Shown piece after piece: positions 51,987 through 57,424 of a stretch of DNA of 57,424 nt. Every line of letters starts with the position of its first letter. Position 1 is the first letter of the stretch. Both the position numbers and the translations under genes were made by a program. Under the pieces are notes generated by a model that had not been told where the DNA came from, searched no databases, and saw only the letters and a list, made by a program, of their open reading frames with translations. Origin of the DNA: Clostridia bacterium (GTDB lineage: Bacteria; Bacillota; Clostridia; Christensenellales; CAG-138); contig JAFYHI010000026.1 of assembly GCA_017539215.1 (NCBI GenBank), forward strand, positions 1 through 57,424, in the 5' to 3' direction.

Positions 51987-52523
51987 TCAAAACTCTTCGC
52001 GGTGCAGGGGCAGATAAACGGGGCGGCCCTTTTCGCGGGTGCTTTCAAACAGCGTAAGCCCCATCACGGTCATCGATGAGGCAAAAGTCACAGACGCAAG
52101 CTCCGCCGCCGCTATCTCGTCCTGCTCCACGCTGCGGCCCATCGTAACGTGAGGACGAAACCGTTTCCTGTCGGCGATAAAGCCGCGGTCGGCAAGCGCG
52201 GCCTCAAGCGTTTCGCGCAGCACGAGTATCTCATCGTCCCCGCGCATGAACACCACGGCGGTACGGCGCCCGCCCTCGCGCCCGTCTATAAAGCCGTATT
52301 TTTCGGGCGCAAGCGCAAACGGGCGTATGCCGCGCACGGCACGGCGCATCGCCTCGACGGCGCCTGTCAGATCGTCGGTATCTCCCAAAAACCTCATTGT
52401 CACGTGCAGGCTCTCCGGCGGAACGAAGCGCCCCCCGCAGGAACGCTCCCGCACGGCCTTAAGCATACCCGTAAGCTCCCGCCTGACGGCGGGGGACAGC
52501 TCTATTGCAATAAACAAGCGCAT
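51987..52523 (-). CDS. thpR: RNA 2',3'-cyclic phosphodiesterase (ThpR/LigT)
   Basis: The 178-residue protein begins MRLFIAIELSPAVRRELTGM and has the two HxTx catalytic tetrads of the 2H phosphoesterases, LHVTM near residue 41 and PHVTM near residue 127. ThpR opens 2',3'-cyclic phosphates to 2'-phosphates and can ligate tRNA halves in vitro. ATG at 52523 follows AAAGGAGTTCGGT. A longer frame reading back to 52634 overlaps the serpin gene end and is not supported. Confidence 0.93.
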   Translation of the reverse strand: MRLFIAIELSPAVRRELTGMLKAVRERSCGGRFVPPESLHVTMRFLGDTDDLTGAVEAMRRAVRGIRPFALAPEKYGFIDGREGGRRTAVVFMRGDDEILVLRETLEAALADRGFIADRKRFRPHVTMGRSVEQDEIAAAELASVTFASSMTVMGLTLFESTREKGRPVYLPLHREEF

Positions 52524-52582
52524 ACCGAACTCCTTTTTCAGTATGCGCCTATTATACACCAAGCGGGTTTTTCGGGCAAGCC

Positions 52583-54082
52583 TTATGCGCCCGTATGGTA
52601 CACCGTGCCGGCAAACAGCGGGGTCATGCCGCATGCGCTCTGTATCACGAATATGAACGGCCTGTCAAGCACAAAGTCCACCTCGCGCGTGGGTTCGGCC
52701 GCTCCGGCGTAGTAAAGCTCAACGTACGAGGCGGCCTCTATACCCTCCTCGTCCATCTTGACGCGCACGCCGTGGTTCGCCCGCGAAACGTATACGCCGG
52801 GCTCGCCCGTAAGCTCCGAAAAGTCCGCGGAATCCGCGTCGAATGCGTCGGTGACGCCCATCCGCTTCAGGGCCTCCGTAATGTCGGTCTCCGCCTCCGT
52901 GTCCACGCGGGGCAGGGTCAGATGGATTATCGCGCCGCCGACCAGCCCCTCTTCGGGCAGCTCCATGACCATATCCCACCAGTCGCCGTCAATAACCAGC
53001 CCGTCAAGCGAAACGCCCTCGTCCGGCAGTATGAACCATGCCCTGGAGCCGTCCTTGAGGTGCTTGCAGACCGCGGTGTAGCCGTCGCGTTCGTAATACA
53101 AGTTCGCGCCGCCGTGCATAAAGACCGCCTGCTCGTCGCCGTCCGGCGAATGGAAAAGCCCTTCCTCGCTGCGGTCCTTATCAAACTCATACTCCCAGCG
53201 TGTGCGGTAGTACAGCGTGGAGGCCATCGCCATAAGGTCGGCGGGGTCGAACTGCTTGCCCTCCACCTGATCCGAAAGCAGGTCGTGCGTCTGCTCGTTC
53301 AGCCAGTCGCGGTAGAGCGCAGAGTACTCGGGGTCTGCCATATCCCCCTCGAACACGGAGACGTGGTACAGCGTGCCGAGCCTTTCGAGCACGTTCCGGT
53401 CAACGGAGGGGCAGTATGGTGAGTTCAGCCATATCGACGCCGCAGGTACCGAAACGACGGCGTCGTTGTCCTGATAATTCATCAGCCACAGGGTGTTCGC
53501 CTGATCCCTCAGCTCCGATATGGAGGCCGCGCCGAGCGTGTCCAGTATCTGTGCGCGGGTGTTGCCGGAGGCCGTTTCCGCCAGCATCGCAAGCGCCATG
53601 TACACGTTGAAGGGGGAATAAAGCGCGTTTTTGCCGGGCTCGGAGCTTTTCAGCAGCTCCGCACCGCTCAGCCTGTAAAACGCCTCAAGGCTTTGAGACG
53701 CTTTGTTCGCGTAGGCGAGCAGCTCATGCATATACTCATGATAGTCGGAATTCAATATGCTTTTTGGTACCTCGGGAAGGTATGCCGTTACGCTTGCTGC
53801 GCTTTTCAGCCGCGCCTGCCTGCCTTCCGCGGAGCCGGGGCTTGCGGACTCGGCGGGCGCCTCGGTACTGACCTGAGACGGGGCGTCGGTCACGACCGCC
53901 TGCACCTCGGGCGCGTGCGCCTTCATCGCGCCGCGCACCGCAAAGAATACGCCTATCGCGGCCGCAGCCGCACCCGCGGCTATGAGCAGGCGGGGCAGCA
54001 CGCGCCGCTTCATATTGCCCGCGCTCTCCACAAATTTCGGGTCGATATCTCCGATCGCCTTAAGCTTTTCACTGCTGTTCAT
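52583..54082 (-). CDS. Membrane-anchored serpin with anti-sigma-like N-terminus
   Basis: The 499-residue protein starts MNSSEKLKAIGDIDPKFVES, resembling the cytoplasmic start of Clostridial ECF anti-sigma proteins. A transmembrane helix (about 29-50) and a Pro/Ser/Ala-rich linker to about 105 follow, then a full serpin domain outside the cell. Serpin landmarks are NALYSPFNVYMALAMLAETA, the hinge VKMDEEGIEAASYVELYYA and the C-terminal LDRPFIFVIQS with LFAGTVY. Hinge residues deviate (Ile at P14, Tyr near P9), so inhibitory competence is uncertain. ATG at 54082 follows GAAAGGGTATATGT, 13 bp after the ECF sigma gene. Serpins are rare in bacteria but known in gut Clostridia and bifidobacteria. 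The anti-sigma role is inference from position and N-terminus. Confidence 0.88.
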   Translation of the reverse strand: MNSSEKLKAIGDIDPKFVESAGNMKRRVLPRLLIAAGAAAAAIGVFFAVRGAMKAHAPEVQAVVTDAPSQVSTEAPAESASPGSAEGRQARLKSAASVTAYLPEVPKSILNSDYHEYMHELLAYANKASQSLEAFYRLSGAELLKSSEPGKNALYSPFNVYMALAMLAETASGNTRAQILDTLGAASISELRDQANTLWLMNYQDNDAVVSVPAASIWLNSPYCPSVDRNVLERLGTLYHVSVFEGDMADPEYSALYRDWLNEQTHDLLSDQVEGKQFDPADLMAMASTLYYRTRWEYEFDKDRSEEGLFHSPDGDEQAVFMHGGANLYYERDGYTAVCKHLKDGSRAWFILPDEGVSLDGLVIDGDWWDMVMELPEEGLVGGAIIHLTLPRVDTEAETDITEALKRMGVTDAFDADSADFSELTGEPGVYVSRANHGVRVKMDEEGIEAASYVELYYAGAAEPTREVDFVLDRPFIFVIQSACGMTPLFAGTVYHTGA

Positions 54083-54095
54083 ACATATACCCTTT

Positions 54096-54656
54096 CTATG
54101 CGTTGTATCCGTTTTTTTCAAGATGCTGACGCAGCTTTTCGCGCAGCCGCATAAGCATCATCTTCACTCGTCCCTCGGAGGAGCCGGTGAGCCTTGCCAG
54201 ATCCGCAACGCTGTCCATGTACCAGTATCTGCGCACGAACACGTCGCGCTTCTCCCGCGGGAGCTCCTCCAGAAAGGCGTTTATCAGCCGGGCAAGCTCG
54301 CGCCCCTCGGCCTCGTCCTCTACGTTCGCGGGGGAGGGGATGCACTCCTCGACCTCCCGCGTCAGCTCGGAAAGCACCGCGCTTCGCTTTTTTGCGGCCT
54401 GCGCCTGCAGACGGTCTATCGCCCTGCACCTGACTATTCGCCCCAAAAAGGCAAACAGGTGGTCGCACGGCTCTGCGGGAGGTATCCCGTTCCACGCGGC
54501 AAGGTATGCGTCCGCTTCGCACTCCTCCGCGGCCTGCTCGTCGCGCAGCAAATTGAACGCAAGCTTTTTAAGCCTCGCTCCGTACTTGCGGGAGGTCTCG
54601 GCTATTGCGGCCTCGCTGCGCGCAAGGTACAGTTCAACTATCGTACGATCGTCCAT
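54096..54656 (-). CDS. ECF-type RNA polymerase sigma factor
   Basis: The 186-residue protein has sigma region 2 (LKKLAFNLLRDEQAAEECEA and HLFAFLGRIVRCRAIDRLQA) and region 4 (LPREKRDVFVRRYWYMDSVA and GSSEGRVKMMLMRLREKLRQ), with no sigma region 3: the ECF plan. ATG at 54656 follows AGGAGGAACC. The next gene, 13 bp away, is a membrane protein with an anti-sigma-like start, the usual partner position. A TATAAT-like sequence on the minus strand at 54725-54730 may be its basal promoter; a self-activated ECF promoter is expected but cannot be assigned by eye. Confidence 0.93.
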   Translation of the reverse strand: MDDRTIVELYLARSEAAIAETSRKYGARLKKLAFNLLRDEQAAEECEADAYLAAWNGIPPAEPCDHLFAFLGRIVRCRAIDRLQAQAAKKRSAVLSELTREVEECIPSPANVEDEAEGRELARLINAFLEELPREKRDVFVRRYWYMDSVADLARLTGSSEGRVKMMLMRLREKLRQHLEKNGYNA

Positions 54657-54800
54657 GGTTCCTCCTGTGAAAGGCCCTTCACCCCATATATCGGCAAATG
54701 AGCCCGCGGGGTAACGCTCGTTTTATTATACGCTTTTGCGCGTGCGCCGCGCAAGGGAGAAAACACCGTAAAATATATTGGTCTTTTTTGAAAAAAAAGC

Positions 54801-54830
54801 TTGCATTGCGGGCAAAGCGCGGGTTATAAT
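54801..54830 (+). promoter_or_regulatory. Promoter of rpmE
   Basis: TTGCAT (54801-54806), 18-bp spacer, TATAAT (54825-54830). The transcript would carry a leader of about 95 nt before rpmE. Confidence 0.75.
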
Positions 54831-54934
54831 ACACCTTGCGGATTTATGTGGGGTGCTTGTTTTTTCATCCCCCCGCAAATAAGCGGCAGGAGGGCGGCTA
54901 CTCGCCCTGCACCGATCAAAGCAAGGAGATCAAT

Positions 54935-55135
54935 ATGAAGAAGGATATCCATCCTGCGTATGGTGAGAGCATCGTCCGCTGCGCCTGCGGCGAGACCTTC
55001 AAGTCCGGCTCCGTCAAGGGCGAGCTTAAGGTTGAGATCTGCTCCAAGTGCCATCCCTTCTACACCGGCCGTCAGAAGCTCGTTGACACCGGCGGACGTG
55101 TAGACAAGTTCAAGAAGCGCTACGGCATGAACTGA
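54935..55135 (+). CDS. rpmE: 50S ribosomal protein L31
   Basis: The 66-residue protein [20 protein letters not shown]... is the zinc-type L31, with Cys16, Cys18, Cys36 and Cys39 (CAC and CSKC) and the [20 protein letters not shown] signature. It sits at the subunit bridge of the ribosome. ATG at 54935 follows GCAAGGAGATCAAT; the longer frame from 54836 begins in the leader. The zinc form implies that a zinc-free paralogue may be used under zinc limitation, but none is in the window. Confidence 0.98.
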   Translation: MKKDIHPAYGESIVRCACGETFKSGSVKGELKVEICSKCHPFYTGRQKLVDTGGRVDKFKKRYGMN

Positions 55136-55145
55136 AGAAATGCAG

Positions 55146-55170
55146 AATGACCCCGCTTGGGGTCATTTTG
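55146..55170 (+). terminator. Terminator of rpmE
   Basis: AATGACCCC/GGGGTCATT stem with GCTT loop and TTTTG, 10 bp past the stop. Confidence 0.8.
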
Positions 55171-55208
55171 TCTATCCGGCCAAAACACTCAGCAAGGAGG
55201 TCCAGCTT

Positions 55209-55967
55209 ATGTTCAACGTCCAAAAAGTTACTTCCGACATCATCGCCTGGGTGCGCGAATGGTTCGCGCAGAACGGCCCCGGGTGCAATGCCGTTATCGG
55301 TATTTCCGGCGGCAAAGACTCCTCGGTGACGGCGGCGGTCTGCGCGGCGGCGCTGGGGCCCGAGCGCGTCATAGGCGTTATGATGCCCAACGGTCATCAG
55401 CCGGACATCAACTATTCCGAGCAGCTCATAAAGCATCTGGGCATACGCTCCTTCACCGTCAACATAAAGGAGGCGTACGACGAGCTTACGCTTGAGGTGG
55501 CGTCCGCGCTGGTGCGCGGGGGAGCGGGGGAGATCTCGCGCCAGACCGCCGTCAACATGGCTCCGCGTCTGCGCATGACGGCCCTTTACGCGCTGTCGCA
55601 GAGCATGAACGGGCGCGTTGCAAACACCTGCAACCTTTCGGAGGACTGGGTGGGCTACTCCACCCGCTGGGGCGATTCAGTGGGCGATTTTTCACCGCTT
55701 GCAAAGCTCACCGTGCACGAGGTCATTGAGATAGGCCGTTACCTCGGCCTGCCCGACTATATAGTGGATAAGCCCCCGTCCGACGGGCTTACCGGCCTTA
55801 CCGACGAGGATAACCTGGGCTTCACCTACGAAACGCTCGACCGCTATATCAGGACCGGCGTGTGCGAGCCCGCATCCAAAAAGGAACTTATCGACCGCAA
55901 GCACAGGGCGAATCTGTTTAAGCTCTCGATGATGCCCGCCTTCCCCTACGAGCCGGAGGCGGACTGA
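55209..55967 (+). CDS. nadE: NAD synthetase
   Basis: NadE amidates nicotinic acid adenine dinucleotide to NAD+. The 252-residue protein has the ATP-pyrophosphatase loop ISGGKDSS (about 32-39), the family segments TCNLSEDWVGYSTRWGDSVG and KPPSDGLTGLTDEDNLG, and a C-terminal KHRANLFKL. There is no glutaminase domain, so it is the short ammonia-dependent type. ATG at 55209 follows AAGGAGGTCCAGCTT. The stop overlaps the next gene (TGATG). Confidence 0.95.
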   Translation: MFNVQKVTSDIIAWVREWFAQNGPGCNAVIGISGGKDSSVTAAVCAAALGPERVIGVMMPNGHQPDINYSEQLIKHLGIRSFTVNIKEAYDELTLEVASALVRGGAGEISRQTAVNMAPRLRMTALYALSQSMNGRVANTCNLSEDWVGYSTRWGDSVGDFSPLAKLTVHEVIEIGRYLGLPDYIVDKPPSDGLTGLTDEDNLGFTYETLDRYIRTGVCEPASKKELIDRKHRANLFKLSMMPAFPYEPEAD

Positions 55968-56548
55968 TGCTGTACCTTGTACGCCACGGCGAAACGGCAT
56001 TCAACGCCGAGCGCCGCATACAGGGCCGCATGGACACGCCGCTGTCGCCGCGCGGTTTGGCGCAGGCGGAGGCGCTTGGCGAGTGGCTTTGTGAGCGCGG
56101 CTTTGCCTTTGACGCGGTCTATTCAAGCACGCTGACCCGAGCAAAGGACACCGCCGCGGCTGTGGGCAAAAGGCTTGGCCTTGAGCCAAAGGCGGTGGAG
56201 GGGCTGGAGGAGATCGACTTCGGCCGCTTCCAGGGCCACACCTTTGACGAGTGCGCCAGGCTCTACCCCGAGGCTTATGCCGACAGGCTGATACGCGGGG
56301 CGGATTCAAACGCCCACGGCGGCGAAACGGGGGAAGAGGTCTTTTTAAGGGCGCGCGCGGCGCTGCTGGGTCTTCCGGAGTTTAACGGAGGGTGCGCGCT
56401 CGTCGTGTGCCACGGGGCCGTCATCGGGTTCCTCCGCGCGGCGGTTCAGGGGCGCCCGTTTGCCCATACCCGCGATCTGATACCCAAAAACATCCAGCTC
56501 GTCAGGTTCGGCGACGAGGCGCTTGAACGCATACGCAAATACAAATAG
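55967..56548 (+). CDS. Histidine phosphatase family protein (CobC/GpmB-like)
   Basis: The 193-residue protein begins MLYLVRHGETAFNAERRIQG; RHGET carries the phosphohistidine residue, EEIDFGRFQGHTFDE gives the second acid site and LVVCHGAVIGFLRA the second catalytic histidine. This is the layout of phosphoglycerate-mutase-like phosphatases. Substrate unknown; the link to nadE (overlapping start) hints at nucleotide or cobamide precursors, but that is a guess. The stop is TAG. Confidence 0.92.
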   Translation: MLYLVRHGETAFNAERRIQGRMDTPLSPRGLAQAEALGEWLCERGFAFDAVYSSTLTRAKDTAAAVGKRLGLEPKAVEGLEEIDFGRFQGHTFDECARLYPEAYADRLIRGADSNAHGGETGEEVFLRARAALLGLPEFNGGCALVVCHGAVIGFLRAAVQGRPFAHTRDLIPKNIQLVRFGDEALERIRKYK

Positions 56549-56568
56549 TCAATACGGGTATCCCGTCT

Positions 56569-56602
56569 CCCGACGCAGGGTCGATTGCGTCGGGATTTTT
56601 TT
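56569..56602 (+). terminator. Terminator after the phosphatase gene
   Basis: CCCGACGCA/TGCGTCGGG stem with a TTTTTTT tail. Confidence 0.9.
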
Positions 56603-56624
56603 GCTATAAATTTTAAAAAAACTG

Positions 56625-56653
56625 TTGACAAACGAAAAAACAGATGATATACT
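56625..56653 (+). promoter_or_regulatory. Promoter of the lipoprotein gene
   Basis: TTGACA (56625-56630), 17-bp spacer, TATACT (56648-56653), 22 bp before the ATG at 56676. Confidence 0.85.
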
Positions 56654-56675
56654 CTGCAAAAAAGGAGGTGTTTTT

Positions 56676-57236
56676 ATGAATATTAAAAGGACTATCGCGT
56701 TCTGCGCTGCCGCGGCGTGCCTGCTTGCGCTGTTCGGCTGCACGGCAAAGCCTCAGACCGCGGGCGATCCCAAAGAGAAGCCCAAGCTCACCGAGCTTTC
56801 GGACGAGGAGCTTTTGGCCGTGTTCGATGAGTACGGCGTGGGCCTTGACGACAGAGCCTCCGCAGAGAGCCTGCGCGAGGTGCTTGCCCGTTACGAGGAG
56901 GACCCGAACTTTGAACAGGTTGCTGACTGGTCTGCCATCATGTACCGCGACCGCGATATCAAGTACGTTTACGAGCGCTATAACGGCATTATCGACGGTT
57001 CGCTGCCCACGCCCATCTCGCACATGGGCAAGGAGGGCTGCAGGGCAAAGCTTACAGAACTTGGCGTAGAATTCCCGGAGTCCGTAAAGGAAAAGTCCGG
57101 CGCGTACGTCGAGGATTTCCGCAAATGGGTGATCCCCCTTGAAGAAAACATTGACGCCGAAAACCCCTGTGAGGAAGAATACGCCCCCGTTTTCGAGGCC
57201 GTGCGCGAGGCGGTCAGGGCGTACATGGGCAAGTAA
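56676..57236 (+). CDS. Hypothetical lipoprotein
   Basis: The 186-residue protein has a lipoprotein signal peptide (MNIKRTIAFCAAAACLLALF then GC, Cys23) and an acidic, helical remainder with ELSDEELLAVFDEYGVGLDD and LARYEEDPNFE. I do not recognise the domain. It has its own promoter and terminator. ATG at 56676 follows AAAGGAGGTGTTTTT; an upstream ATG overlaps the -35 element, so it is excluded. Confidence 0.82.
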   Translation: MNIKRTIAFCAAAACLLALFGCTAKPQTAGDPKEKPKLTELSDEELLAVFDEYGVGLDDRASAESLREVLARYEEDPNFEQVADWSAIMYRDRDIKYVYERYNGIIDGSLPTPISHMGKEGCRAKLTELGVEFPESVKEKSGAYVEDFRKWVIPLEENIDAENPCEEEYAPVFEAVREAVRAYMGK

Positions 57237-57248
57237 AGGCATTATAAA

Positions 57249-57282
57249 AGCCCGTCGGGTGCGCCCGACCGGGCTTTTTTTT
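57249..57282 (+). terminator. Terminator of the lipoprotein gene
   Basis: AGCCCGTCGGG/CCCGACCGGGCT-type stem followed by TTTTTTTT, ending at the left edge of the insertion sequence. Confidence 0.85.
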
Positions 57283-57283
57283 A

Positions 57284-57424
57284 GGTTCTATACTAAAGAT
57301 TGGGGTACGGAGAAAAAAGAAGAGCATAGCTCTCCGAAATGATGTAGAATAGAGTGACCAAAAACCATGCTACACAAGGAGGAGAAGTTATGCTCTCAAA
57401 TGATTATACTACAAATCTGCTCGA
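57284..57424 (+). mobile_element. Left end of an insertion sequence (ISL3-like), cut by the window
   Basis: From GGTTCTATACTAAAGATTGG at 57284 the base composition changes abruptly to AT-rich. A strong ribosome binding site (AAGGAGGAGAAGTT) leads to ATG at 57390. The start GGTTCTATACT may be the terminal inverted repeat. The other end is outside the window, so family and boundaries are provisional. Confidence 0.6.
57390..57424 (+). CDS. Transposase N-terminus (partial, ISL3-like)
   Basis: Only the first 11 codons are present: MLSNDYTTNLL. This resembles the beginning of ISL3-family transposases of Clostridia, which often start with a short YTTNLL-type segment before the zinc-finger domain. 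The gene runs off the right edge. With so little sequence the call rests mainly on the context of an apparent element end, an AT-rich shift and the ribosome binding site. Confidence 0.5.
   Translation, partial: MLSNDYTTNLL

Overview
The window looks like chromosome of a GC-rich, spore-forming Clostridia (Bacillota) bacterium, probably a gut anaerobe of the Oscillospiraceae/Christensenellales kind. This is inferred from strong AGGAGG-type ribosome binding sites, a spoIIGA-sigE sporulation pair, a T-box leader in front of ileS, PyrD/PyrK-type pyrimidine synthesis, a TnpV-type mobile-element gene, paired NaPi/PhoU transporters and many small zinc-ribbon membrane proteins. No taxonomic marker such as rRNA is present. 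Genes are dense and most of the first 22 kb lies on the minus strand.

Layout. 1-530: tandem ~246-bp repeats. 592-1424: two paralogous zinc-ribbon membrane proteins. 1713-1795: tRNA-Leu(GAG), with a second copy of its 3' end at 1964-1984 that looks like an attachment-site scar. 2240-11740: a defence island bounded by inverted copies of a tnpV leader. It holds a DUF4143-type ATPase and a type I restriction-modification operon in the order hsdR, small zinc protein, hsdS, Mrr-like nuclease, cyclase-fold protein, hsdM. 11964-24016: MacB/FtsX ABC exporter with two palindromic operators upstream, NaPi/PhoU transporter, GltS-like symporter, PlsC-like acyltransferase, XRE protein with a Gly/Leu repeat tail, CDF metal transporter and MATE exporter. 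24220-25503: BMP lipoprotein. 25742-27250: spoIIGA-sigE. 27254-30282: palindromic intergenic repeats and a single-chain MmeI-like restriction-modification enzyme. 30891-36660: a complete seven-gene pyr operon (pyrCKDFEBI in transcription order) with promoter and a candidate attenuator. 36695-41790: SpoU-type RNA methyltransferase, second NaPi/PhoU transporter, GNAT, flavin reductase-like protein and YchF. 41897-45335: T-box and ileS. 45389-52523: housekeeping and envelope genes. 52583-54656: ECF sigma factor with a membrane-anchored serpin. 54801-57236: rpmE, nadE, a histidine phosphatase and a lipoprotein. 57284-end: left end of an insertion sequence.

Three points stand out. First, two AT-rich genes between hsdS and hsdM encode a class III nucleotidyl-cyclase-fold protein and an Mrr-type nuclease, translationally linked to the type I operon; this is the best candidate for an undescribed defence module. 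Second, ileS carries an in-frame amber codon (codon 177) between its HIGH and KMSKS motifs, although an intact-looking T-box leader precedes it. Third, the protein encoded directly after an ECF sigma factor has an anti-sigma-like N-terminus, one membrane segment and a whole serpin domain outside, which suggests a protease-sensing signalling switch. All calls come from reading the sequence and its translations; no database search was run.
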